The position numbers were made by a program, and so were the translations under genes. A DNA stretch of 64,000 nucleotides from Trinickia dabaoshanensis (lineage in GTDB: Bacteria > Pseudomonadota > Gammaproteobacteria > Burkholderiales > Burkholderiaceae), in NCBI RefSeq assembly GCF_002879885.1, contig NZ_PNYA01000005.1, positions 226,756-290,755 on the forward strand. The letters run 5' to 3'. A model generated the notes under the pieces. That model ran no database searches and had not been told where the DNA came from. It was given only the letters and a program-made list of their open reading frames with translations. This document shows, one piece after another, positions 28,168 through 36,715 of this stretch (position 1 is its first letter; the number at the start of each line of letters is the position of its first letter).

Positions 28168-29934
28168 GTGAACGAGTTGACGACCGATACGCGGGTGTTC
28201 CTCTCCATCCTGGCACCGGATCGGCGCGAGCGGCAACTTGCGATCGTTGTCGCTCTGATTACCGCGGTTGCCTTCGTTTCGGTGGTGCCGTTCGCGAAAA
28301 TCCAATTACCGACGGTTTGGGCCTTCATTCCGGTCTATGAATCCGCGGCGATCGTCTGTGATTTCCTAACGGCAGCGCTTTTGATTGGCCAGTACCGTAT
28401 TTTGCGGTCGAAAGCATTGCTCGTTTTGGCGACCGGATATTGGCTGACCGCCTTTACCGCGACCGCGCACTTACTCACTTTTCCGGGCGTTTTTTCCGCT
28501 ACCGGCTGGTTGGGGGCACGCGGTCAAAGCACCGCTTGGCTCTATGTTTTCTGGCACGGCAGCTTTCCGCTTTTCGTGATTGCCTATGCGTGGCTGAAGG
28601 GCGACGACGTGGCGCCGCGAACGTTGCGCGAGCGCGCTTGCGCACCGGCGATACTGGCCAGCTTCGCCTTCGCCGCCCTCCTCGCTATCGGATTCGCGCT
28701 ACTCGCCACCCGCGGGTACGCGTGGCTGCCGCCGCAGTTGTCGGGACCGCCGCTGGCACCGAGCTATACGGCGGCGCACGGCATCGTGCTCACAGTCACC
28801 TGGTTGCTCAGCTTGCTTGCGCTCGTCGCGCTTTTCCGGCGGCGGCCGCACTCCGTGCTCGATCTGTGGCTCATGATCGTCACCTGCGCTTCGCTTTTCG
28901 ATGTGGCGTTCGCGGGCGTGCTCAACCACGGCCGTTTCGATCTCGGTTTCTACGCCGGCCGGGCATTCAGCTTGTGCGCCGCTAGCTTCGTCCTCGTCGT
29001 GTTGACGCTCGAGAACATGAATCTATACGCGCGCGTCGTGCAGGCACTCGAAGGCGAGCGCAGCGAGCGTCAACGCACTCAGTTGCAGACGGCGCGATTG
29101 AACGAAGCGAACGCGCTGCTCGAGCAACGTGTGGCATCGCGTACGGCCGCACTCACGGCAGCGAACCACCACTTGGTCAACGAAGTGCTCGAGCGCAAAC
29201 GCGCCGAAGCGGCGCTCGAGCATTCGCGCGAAGAGTTGCGTGAATTGGCATCGATCGGAACGTCCGCTCGCGAACAGGAAAATCGACGCATCGCGCGCGA
29301 ATTGCACGATGAACTCTGCCAGACGTTGGCCGCATCGCGACTCGCGCTCGAACTCGTTTCCGAACGAAACGAACTGAAAGCGGAGCTAGCGCCCGTGCAT
29401 TCGCTCCTCGACGAAGCGGTCGTCGCGACTCGGCGCATCGCGGCGGATCTTCGACCGCTGGTACTCGACGATCTAGGGCTCGTTGCCGCGGCGGACTGGT
29501 TGGCGCAAAACTTCCGGCAACGCCACGGCATCGAATGCGAGTTGTCCGTCGAGCCTCCCGATCTCGATCTGGATGAGCCGCAAGCCACGGCGGTGTTCCG
29601 CATCATGCAGGAGTCGCTGAACAACATCGGGCGGCATGCTCACGCTTCCCGGGCTAGGGTGAGCTTGATGCGCCATGACGATCACGTCTTGTTGATCGTG
29701 CAAGACAACGGTGCCGGCTTCGACCTTTCGACGCCGCGCAAGTTGAATTCGTTCGGGCTCTCGGGCCTTCGCGAGCGAGCCTATCTCGTCGCGGGCGAGG
29801 TCGCGATCGAGTCGTCACCGGGATACGGCACGTCGATCAAAGTACGCATTCCCTTGCCTGTCTCGCGTGTACCGGCGACGCGCGATGCCGCGGTGTTTCC
29901 CCCTGAAGCGCCTACCGCTGCAAGCCCGGGCTGA
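28168..29934 (+). CDS. MASE4-domain sensor histidine kinase (NarX/LiaS type)
   Basis: A 588-residue membrane kinase. The N-terminal third (about 30-290) is a MASE4-type integral membrane sensor with about seven helices. A coiled coil (about 290-365) leads to a HisKA_3 dimerisation domain with His380 in RRIARELHDELCQTL, then an ATPase domain with QDNGAGFD and SFGLSGLRERAYLV. HisKA_3 kinases normally pair with LuxR-type (NarL) response regulators; none is adjacent, so it is an orphan here. The start codon is GTG. MASE4 is more often joined to GGDEF domains; its ligand is unknown. Confidence 0.88.
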   Translation: MNELTTDTRVFLSILAPDRRERQLAIVVALITAVAFVSVVPFAKIQLPTVWAFIPVYESAAIVCDFLTAALLIGQYRILRSKALLVLATGYWLTAFTATAHLLTFPGVFSATGWLGARGQSTAWLYVFWHGSFPLFVIAYAWLKGDDVAPRTLRERACAPAILASFAFAALLAIGFALLATRGYAWLPPQLSGPPLAPSYTAAHGIVLTVTWLLSLLALVALFRRRPHSVLDLWLMIVTCASLFDVAFAGVLNHGRFDLGFYAGRAFSLCAASFVLVVLTLENMNLYARVVQALEGERSERQRTQLQTARLNEANALLEQRVASRTAALTAANHHLVNEVLERKRAEAALEHSREELRELASIGTSAREQENRRIARELHDELCQTLAASRLALELVSERNELKAELAPVHSLLDEAVVATRRIAADLRPLVLDDLGLVAAADWLAQNFRQRHGIECELSVEPPDLDLDEPQATAVFRIMQESLNNIGRHAHASRARVSLMRHDDHVLLIVQDNGAGFDLSTPRKLNSFGLSGLRERAYLVAGEVAIESSPGYGTSIKVRIPLPVSRVPATRDAAVFPPEAPTAASPG

Positions 29935-29944
29935 TCCGGCATCC

Positions 29945-30793
29945 TCAGAGCTGCGCGCACAGGCCAACCGGCTCTCGCGACACCGCCCGAATGCGCTCGA
30001 CGATCTCCGCCTGGAGCGGCGTGTACACGAGCATGCTCAGATCGGGCCGGCCATCGACAGCGAATAGCGAATACTCCATATCGATGGGCCCCAGTTGCGG
30101 ATGCAGCAGACGCTTCACGTTCTCGCCCACGTCATGGCTCAGCACGTGATTCTCGCCCCACATGCGGTCGAACTCCGGGCTCCGGCGGCGCAAATCGTCC
30201 ACGAGATCCGCCACCTCGGTGGCCAGTCCCGCTCGCGCGACGTCCGCGCGAAACGTGCCGACGACGAAGCGCGCGACGCTTTCCCAATCGTGCTGCTTCG
30301 AGCGAACGGACGGATTGAGAAAGAGAAAACGCAGGATGTTGCGCTCGTCGGGCGGCAGCACGCTGTAGTCGGTCAAGACGAACGAGGCCGCACGGTTCCA
30401 TGCCACGACATTCCATGTCGCCGTCTTGACGATGGCCGGACTCGCATCGAATGAATCGAGCACCCGTTGCAAGCGCGGACTCACGCCGTCGACGGCCCGA
30501 TAACGGACCTCCGGCGGACGTCCAAGCCCGAGCACGAACAAATGCTCGCGTTCGGTATCGGTCAACATCAGCGCCGTGCAAATGCGCTCCAACACCTCGG
30601 CGGAAGGCGCCCCGCCGCGCCCCTGCTCGAGCCAGGTGTACCACGCCGAACTGATATTCGCGCGCTGGGCAACCTCCTCCCGGCGCAGCCCAGACGTGCG
30701 CCTGCGGCCGGAAAACCCGAAGCTGGCCGGATCGAGCCGCGTTCGGCGGCTACGCAAAAATTCTCCGAGGGTTTGGGCGGCGTTCGATGACAT
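29945..30793 (-). CDS. XRE-family regulator with MmyB-like ligand domain
   Basis: A 282-residue regulator. Residues about 8-80 form an XRE helix-turn-helix (LRREEVAQRANISSAWYTWLEQGRG), and about 110-275 the MmyB-like domain (WNVVAWNRAA, then LRFLFLNPSVRS, GPIDMEYSLFAVDGRPDLSM), which in a known homologue binds fatty acid. The pair of this regulator with a divergent SDR is common in proteobacteria, and the SDR at 30893 is the probable target (99-base shared promoter region). Confidence 0.9.
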   Translation of the reverse strand: MSSNAAQTLGEFLRSRRTRLDPASFGFSGRRRTSGLRREEVAQRANISSAWYTWLEQGRGGAPSAEVLERICTALMLTDTEREHLFVLGLGRPPEVRYRAVDGVSPRLQRVLDSFDASPAIVKTATWNVVAWNRAASFVLTDYSVLPPDERNILRFLFLNPSVRSKQHDWESVARFVVGTFRADVARAGLATEVADLVDDLRRRSPEFDRMWGENHVLSHDVGENVKRLLHPQLGPIDMEYSLFAVDGRPDLSMLVYTPLQAEIVERIRAVSREPVGLCAQL

Positions 30794-30892
30794 GGCAAGC
30801 CTGTTAGTCCGTTTACCAGGATAAAGTCACTACTTCAACAGGATATCGAATGATCGCATAGTGCGTCGCTGGCTAACCAGGAGGTTTTCACC

Positions 30893-31780
30893 ATGCGTAT
30901 CTTTCTAACAGGCGCAACGGGTTTCATCGGTTCCGCTCTCGTTCCCGAACTCATTGAAGCGGGCCATGAAGTCATCGGCATGACGCGCTCCGACACCGGT
31001 GCTCAGGCCCTAATCGAGGTGGGCGCTGAAGTTCATCGCGGCACGCTGGAAGACCCCGACACCCTACGCACCGGTGCGCAAAAGGCGGACGCCGTTATCC
31101 ACCTCGCGTTCGATCACAATTTCTCGAACTTCGTGGACAACTGCGAAAAGGACAAGCGCGCGATCGCGGCGCTCGGCTCGGCGTTGGCGGGCTCCGATCG
31201 TCCGCTTCTCATCACGTCGGGCACGGGCATCGGTAGCCCGGGCAATGGGCAACTCGCCACCGAAGACATCTTCAACACCGATCACCCGAATCCTCGCATC
31301 GCCTCGGAAATGGCGGGCAATGCCCTGCTGGAGACAGGCCTCAACGTATCCATCGTGCGCCTGCCGCAAGTGCACAATCCGTTCAGACAGGGCCTCATTA
31401 CCCCGCTGATCGGTATCGCGCGCGAGAAAGGCACGTGCGCGTACGTCGAGGATGGGCAAAATCGCTGGCCGGCTGGACATCTATCGGATGTCGCACGGCT
31501 GTATCGGCTCGCGATCGAAAAAGCGGAACGCGGTGCCCGTTATCACGCCGTAGGCGAAGAAGGAATCAGCGCGCGCGAAATAACCGAAGCGCTGGGCCGA
31601 GGGCTGAACCTGCCGGTCATTTCGATCACCCGCGAAGAAGCGCCCGCGTATTTCGGATGGATGGCGATGTTCGCCGCGCTCGATCTGCCGGCATCGAGCG
31701 CGCAAACGCAAGCGCGCTTGGGCTGGAAGCCGGCCGGACCCACGCTGATCTCCGATTTGAACGAAGCGCGTTACGCGTAG
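30893..31780 (+). CDS. NAD-dependent epimerase/dehydratase-like SDR
   Basis: A 295-residue extended or atypical SDR. The nucleotide motif is IFLTGATGFIGSALVPELIEAGH; later motifs include VIHLAFDHNFSNF and AGNALLETGLNVSIVRLPQVH. The Tyr-xxx-Lys catalytic pair is not in its usual place, which fits the atypical subclass. It has a strong AGGAGG ribosome-binding site. Substrate unknown. It is divergent from the XRE/MmyB-type regulator that likely controls it. Confidence 0.88.
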   Translation: MRIFLTGATGFIGSALVPELIEAGHEVIGMTRSDTGAQALIEVGAEVHRGTLEDPDTLRTGAQKADAVIHLAFDHNFSNFVDNCEKDKRAIAALGSALAGSDRPLLITSGTGIGSPGNGQLATEDIFNTDHPNPRIASEMAGNALLETGLNVSIVRLPQVHNPFRQGLITPLIGIAREKGTCAYVEDGQNRWPAGHLSDVARLYRLAIEKAERGARYHAVGEEGISAREITEALGRGLNLPVISITREEAPAYFGWMAMFAALDLPASSAQTQARLGWKPAGPTLISDLNEARYA

Positions 31781-32006
31781 TCTTCGTCGCAACACTTCAG
31801 CGGCGTCCCGCCCAAGCGGGATGCCGGTTTGGGGCCGGCCGCCCGAGAGTCCCGATTCTCGTGGAATATTCCTCCCCGCCGCTTCGTTTAATCAAGACGG
31901 TCGGCCCGACGCGGCCCCGCGCCGAGCGAGCCCGTTCGCGGTCGATGCCTGCCCTGAGCGGCACCGGTTGGCATGTGCGTCGTCGCGATCTCCTCGGAGA
32001 ATGGTC

Positions 32007-33176
32007 ATGGGCGATTGCGTTCTTTTTCATTCCGGATCGATAGCTGGATCGTCGCGATACGCACGCGCGACTCACCGGAAACTCGCCACCAAGATCCCAC
32101 TGATGGCCACGTTGTGCGCAGCCATTGCCTTATCGACGAGCAGCCCGGTACGAGCCGACGACGATCGGCTGCTGCCGCCCGCCGCCGTCATCTCATCCAC
32201 CGTTCCGGCGAATGGCGACGTCAATCCGTACGGCGTCGCCTTCGTCCCCCAGGGATTCCCCGCTCACGGAACGATTAGCGCGAACGATCTGCTTGTCGCC
32301 AACTTCAACAATGCGAACAATCTTCAGGGCACCGGCACCACGATCGTCAAGATCGTGCCGAACGGGAACCCCAGCGTGTTCTTTGCCGGGCCGTCGGGCC
32401 TCGGTCTGACAACGGCGCTGGGCGTCTTGCGCGCCGGTTTCGTTCTCGTCGGGAACGTCCCCACGACCGATGGGACATTTGCGACGATCCAACCCGGATC
32501 TCTATTGGTCCTTAACCGAACCGGCGGCATCGTCGCGCAATGGACTTCGTCGAACGCGGGGCTCGACGGTCCATGGGATCTGACGATTTTCGATCTCGGC
32601 GATCGCGCGAAGGTGTTCGTCTCGAACGTGCTCAATGGCACGGTGGTGCGTCTCGACGTTGCGATCGACGCTAACGGCATCCATCTTCAACGCAGCACTC
32701 GAATCGCTTCCGGATATCCGTTCCGCGGCGACCCCGCGGCGCTCGTCGTCGGCCCGACGGGACTCGCCTACGACCCGCAGCGCGACGTTCTTTACGTGGC
32801 GTCGACGGCGGACAATGCCATCTTCGCCGTATATGGCGCGGGTGCGACTCGGCATGACGGCGGCAAGGGCGCACTGATTTATGCGGACAATCGGCACCTG
32901 CACGGCCCTCTCGCATTGGCACTGGGTCCGAACGGCCATTTGTTCACCGCCAATGGAGATGCGGTCAACGCCGAGGCAACGCAACCGAGCGAGATCGTGG
33001 AGTTTACGCCGCAAGGACGCTTTGTCGCACAGCTACCGATGGATGCGGCTCCGGGGGGCGCATTTGGATTGGCTTTCTCCCAAGCGCAAGGCGGCATGGT
33101 GAAGTTTGCCGCTGTCGACGACAACGTGCCGAACATCACGGTCTGGAGTCTCTCCACCGAGCACACCCGCCCGTGA
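32007..33176 (+). CDS. Secreted beta-propeller (NHL-like) protein
   Basis: A protein of about 389 residues with an export signal (hydrophobic segment IPLMATLCAAIALSTSSPVRA, then DDD) after a long basic n-region. The mature part has repeating units such as GVAFVPQGF, NDLLVANFNN, GPWDLTIFD, VFVSNVLNGTVVRLD and GLAYDPQRDVLYVAST, typical of a six-bladed NHL/YVTN-like propeller. No catalytic function can be read. ATG 32007 is chosen because GGAGA lies 5-6 bases before it; 32001 and a Met inside the signal region are alternatives. It stands alone between unrelated genes. Confidence 0.75.
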   Translation: MGDCVLFHSGSIAGSSRYARATHRKLATKIPLMATLCAAIALSTSSPVRADDDRLLPPAAVISSTVPANGDVNPYGVAFVPQGFPAHGTISANDLLVANFNNANNLQGTGTTIVKIVPNGNPSVFFAGPSGLGLTTALGVLRAGFVLVGNVPTTDGTFATIQPGSLLVLNRTGGIVAQWTSSNAGLDGPWDLTIFDLGDRAKVFVSNVLNGTVVRLDVAIDANGIHLQRSTRIASGYPFRGDPAALVVGPTGLAYDPQRDVLYVASTADNAIFAVYGAGATRHDGGKGALIYADNRHLHGPLALALGPNGHLFTANGDAVNAEATQPSEIVEFTPQGRFVAQLPMDAAPGGAFGLAFSQAQGGMVKFAAVDDNVPNITVWSLSTEHTRP

Positions 33177-33390
33177 ATGCCGCTGTCCGCCTCTGATCGC
33201 CCGCCCCTAAACGGCAACGCAGCGACGAGCGTTGCCGCCTAAGCGTATCGTTTCCATAGCGCCGCCCGTCGTCCACGAAACGCACGCGCGGCGCTCCGTC
33301 TGGCATCCCCTCCTTGACTTCGCCTTCGAACGAAGTACTATACGCATCGCGCACATTCCTCCACCGCCGCTACCCGCCCGAGGCCCGCCG

Positions 33391-34683
33391 ATGACCGTCC
33401 CCCAACAAGCATTCCTGCGCGACGCGATGCGCCGCATGAACATGACGCGCGACGCGTTTGCGAACCGCATCGGCGTGAGCCGGCGGGCCCTCGACACTTG
33501 GCTTTTGCCCGAAGATTCGCAAGAGTCGCGGTCGATGCCCGAGATCGTCGCGCGCTTCGTCTCCGAAATCGTCGTCAATTCCAATCGCGAAGACGGATAT
33601 ACGCAACGCGTAGATTCGTCGTCGTTGGCGAGCCAGATTCTGTTCGAAGGCAAGGCGCAATTGCTTTCCGTCGATCAGTTCTCTCGCGATTCCGTCGAAG
33701 CGCTGTTTCGTGTCGCCGACCTCATGCAGCCGATCGCGCGGCGCCAAAAGATCTCGCGGGTGCTGGAAGGCGCCGTGCTCGGCAATCTGTTCTTCGAAGC
33801 GAGTACCCGAACCCGCGTTTCCTTCGGCGCGGCCTTCTGCCGCTTGGGCGGGTCGGTCTGCGATACGACCGGCTTTACGTTCTCCTCAATGGCAAAAGGC
33901 GAATCGATCTACGACACCAGCCGCGTGATGAGCGGCTACGTCGACGCGCTCGTCGTGCGGCATCCCGAGCAAGGCTCCGTGGCCGAATTTGCCCGTGCGA
34001 CGAATCTGCCCGTCATCAACGGCGGCGACGGTCCGGGGGAGCATCCGAGCCAAGCGCTTCTCGATCTCTATACGATCCAGCGGGAATTCTCCCGGCTCGG
34101 CAAGATCGTCGATGGCGCGCATATCGCCTTGGTCGGCGACCTCAAATACGGCCGCACCGTGCACTCGCTCGTGAAGCTGCTCGCGCTATACCGCGGCATC
34201 AAGTTCACGTTGATCTCGCCGCCCACGCTGGAGATGCCCGCCTATATCGTCGATCAGATATCGCGCAACGGTCACGTGGTGGTGCAATCGAGCGATCTCT
34301 CGTCGGGCTTGCGCGGTGCGGATGTGGTCTACGCCACTCGCATTCAGAAGGAGCGCTTCACCGACGAATCGTTCGAAGGCTATACGCCCGATTTTCAAAT
34401 CAATCAGGCACTCGTCGATTCCGCGTGCGAACGCGACACGTTGATCATGCACCCGCTGCCGCGAGACAGCCGGCCCGGCGCGAACGATCTGAGTACCGAT
34501 TTGAACCATGATCCGCGGCTCGCGATCTTCCGTCAAACCGACAACGGTATCCCCGTGCGCATGGCGATTTTCGCGGTGCTGCTCGGCGTCGATCACCTCG
34601 TGCAGCATTCGATGCGCGACGCCGCGTGGCGTCCGCCTGCGTACCTCGGTCCCGACGATGCGGTCTTTCACGGAATCGACTGA
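33391..34683 (+). CDS. pyrB: Aspartate carbamoyltransferase with N-terminal HTH-like extension
   Basis: A 430-residue enzyme that makes carbamoyl-aspartate, the first pyrimidine-specific step. Residues about 95-415 are the ATCase catalytic chain: STRTR at 138-142, the mobile SSMAKGES loop (166-172), HPSQ at 218-221 and HPLPRDSRPGANDL near the C-terminus. Residues 1-65 are extra compared with the about 310-residue class enzyme and read as a helix-turn-helix (LRDAMRRMNMTRDAFANRIG, then VSRRALDTWLLP). This long form is seen in Burkholderiaceae. It is not with pyrC or other pyr genes, so a second PyrB is likely elsewhere. Whether the extension binds DNA, a regulatory chain or nothing is unknown. 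Confidence 0.88.
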   Translation: MTVPQQAFLRDAMRRMNMTRDAFANRIGVSRRALDTWLLPEDSQESRSMPEIVARFVSEIVVNSNREDGYTQRVDSSSLASQILFEGKAQLLSVDQFSRDSVEALFRVADLMQPIARRQKISRVLEGAVLGNLFFEASTRTRVSFGAAFCRLGGSVCDTTGFTFSSMAKGESIYDTSRVMSGYVDALVVRHPEQGSVAEFARATNLPVINGGDGPGEHPSQALLDLYTIQREFSRLGKIVDGAHIALVGDLKYGRTVHSLVKLLALYRGIKFTLISPPTLEMPAYIVDQISRNGHVVVQSSDLSSGLRGADVVYATRIQKERFTDESFEGYTPDFQINQALVDSACERDTLIMHPLPRDSRPGANDLSTDLNHDPRLAIFRQTDNGIPVRMAIFAVLLGVDHLVQHSMRDAAWRPPAYLGPDDAVFHGID

Positions 34684-34982
34684 CCGAACCGGCCACCGAG
34701 ACCTTCCACCTTCCTAGCGCCCGCGGCCCTATCCCGGCAGATTTTCTTCAAGCTGCTATAACAGTCTGACGCGCAAGGCATCGCGCGTCACGACTCGTCG
34801 CCTCGTACGCGTGGCCCATTGCGATCGCACCCACCGCGTGCTCGCACACCCATTTCCTTGGCACACGAAGTCCCTATCGATGCACTAGCGGATGCACCCG
34901 CTGATGCACCCGCGCGCAGGCACCCGGCTTGCTAAACGCAGGTGACGTTCGATCGCCGCCTCTCACGGAGCTCGTTCATCCC

Positions 34983-35669
34983 ATGTCGAAGCCCGATTCC
35001 GCCAACGATGCCGCGCGCACGCCCGATCTCGGGCGTCGCCGCTTCCTGCAATCCGCCGCCGCGGCAGCCACCATCGGCGCGGCGCCCCATTCGCCCGCCG
35101 AAGGACAACCCATGGCAACGCCGCCATCCATGCCTGCTCCCGCGCGCCCCACTGTGGCTACCCTACCCGTGCATCTCACGATCAACGGACGCCCCTACGC
35201 GTTGCAACTCGAGCCTCGTGTCACCTTGCTCGACGCATTGCGAGAATACGCGGGACTGACCGGCACCAAGAAGGGCTGCGATCGAGGGCAATGCGGTGCA
35301 TGCACGGTCATCGTCGATGGCCGCCGCATCAATTCATGCCTCACGCTGGCAGTCATGCACGAGGGGCAATCGGTCACGACCGTCGAAGGGCTCGCGGCGC
35401 AAGAAAACCTGAGCCCGTTGCAGCGCGCCTTCATCGAACACGACGCCTTTCAATGCGGCTATTGCACGCCGGGCCAACTGTGCTCGGCCACCGCGCTGCT
35501 CGACGAGTTCGGCCACGGCACGGCGAGTGCCGTCACGCAAGACGTTCGAACGGCGCCCCACGCGCTCACCGACGATGAAATCCGCGAACGCATGAGCGGC
35601 AACCTGTGCCGCTGCGGGGCCTATCCGAATATCGTCGCGGCGGTACGCGTCGTGTACGAGCGCGGTTGA
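34983..35669 (+). CDS. paoA: Aldehyde oxidoreductase iron-sulfur subunit (PaoA/YagT-like)
   Basis: A 228-residue subunit with two [2Fe-2S] clusters. The Tat signal (LGRRRFLQSAAAAATIGAA) sends the folded complex to the periplasm. The plant-type ferredoxin domain has the cysteines of GCDRGQCGACTVIVDGRRINSC-type spacing (about 99-120, in two stretches), and the helical domain has CGYCTPGQLC and GNLCRCGAYPN. It is the first gene of paoABC; electrons move from molybdenum through these clusters to FAD in the next subunit. The 5' leader (34684-34982) contains a short direct repeat, GATGCACCCGC twice, and no other gene. Confidence 0.92.
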   Translation: MSKPDSANDAARTPDLGRRRFLQSAAAAATIGAAPHSPAEGQPMATPPSMPAPARPTVATLPVHLTINGRPYALQLEPRVTLLDALREYAGLTGTKKGCDRGQCGACTVIVDGRRINSCLTLAVMHEGQSVTTVEGLAAQENLSPLQRAFIEHDAFQCGYCTPGQLCSATALLDEFGHGTASAVTQDVRTAPHALTDDEIRERMSGNLCRCGAYPNIVAAVRVVYERG

Positions 35670-35692
35670 CACTCACTAAAAGGAGCCGCCCC

Positions 35693-36715
35693 ATGGACGC
35701 AATCGCATACGAGCGCGCGGCCGATATCGCCGGCGCGGTGCGCGCGGCGCGCGAACCCGGCGTCGCATTCATCGGCGGCGGCACGAATCTGCTCGACCTC
35801 ATGAAAGGCGGCGTCGAACGGCCGGTCAGACTCGTCGACATTACCCATCTACGCGACGAAGGCCTCGACACCATAAGCGCGCGACAGGACGGCGGTATTC
35901 GTATCGGCGCGTTGATGCGCAACAGCGACGCCGCGAATCACGCGCTCGTTCGCGAAAAGTATCCGTTGTTGACGCAAGCGCTATTGGCAGGCGCGTCGGC
36001 GCAATTGCGAAACATGGCCACGATCGGCGGTAACCTCATGCAACGCACGCGCTGCCCCTACTTTTACGATACGGCGTTCGCCGGATGCAACAAGCGCCGG
36101 CCCGGCAGCGGGTGTTCAGCGATCGACGGCCACCACCGCACACATGCGATCTTCGGCTTCAGCGAAGCGTGTATCGCCGTCAACCCCTCCGACATGTGCG
36201 TCGCTCTAGCCGCGCTCGATGCGACCGTTCAAGTGGTGGGCCCCAATGGCGCACGCGAAATTCCCATCGGGGGGTTTCATCGGCTGCCCGGCGATCGACC
36301 GGACCTCGATACCACATTGCAACCGGGCGAGCTCATCACCGCGGTCGATCTCCCGCCTTCCGCACTATCGGCGCGTACGAGCTACTTAAAGATTCGTGAC
36401 CGGGCGAGCTACGCGTTCGCGCTCGTATCGGTCGCCGTGGCGCTGCGTCTGCAGGGCGAGAAGATCGAGGCCGTTCACATCGCGCTCGGCGGCGTGGCGC
36501 ACAAGCCCTGGCGCGCGACGATCGCCGAGGGCATGCTCATCGGACAGCCGCTCGGCGATAACGTGCTGCGTGACGCGGCCGCCGCGCAAATGCGCGACGC
36601 GCGGCCGCTACGCGACAATCGCTTCAAAGTGACGCTAGCCGAACGTGCCATGGTGCGCGCCGTGAACGTCGCGGCGGGACGACAGACGCGCGGCGTGACA
36701 GGAGAGCCCGCATGA
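35693..36715 (+). CDS. paoB: Aldehyde oxidoreductase FAD subunit (PaoB/YagS-like)
   Basis: A 340-residue FAD subunit of the xanthine-oxidase family. The FAD motifs are FIGGGTNLLDLMKGG and NMATIGGNLMQRTRCPY. Extra cysteines in RCPYF, AGCNKRRPGSGCSA mark the additional [4Fe-4S] cluster known for E. coli PaoB. An AGGAG site lies 7 bases before the ATG. It follows paoA by 23 bases and overlaps paoC by 4 bases (ATGA), so the three are coupled. Confidence 0.92.
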   Translation: MDAIAYERAADIAGAVRAAREPGVAFIGGGTNLLDLMKGGVERPVRLVDITHLRDEGLDTISARQDGGIRIGALMRNSDAANHALVREKYPLLTQALLAGASAQLRNMATIGGNLMQRTRCPYFYDTAFAGCNKRRPGSGCSAIDGHHRTHAIFGFSEACIAVNPSDMCVALAALDATVQVVGPNGAREIPIGGFHRLPGDRPDLDTTLQPGELITAVDLPPSALSARTSYLKIRDRASYAFALVSVAVALRLQGEKIEAVHIALGGVAHKPWRATIAEGMLIGQPLGDNVLRDAAAAQMRDARPLRDNRFKVTLAERAMVRAVNVAAGRQTRGVTGEPA

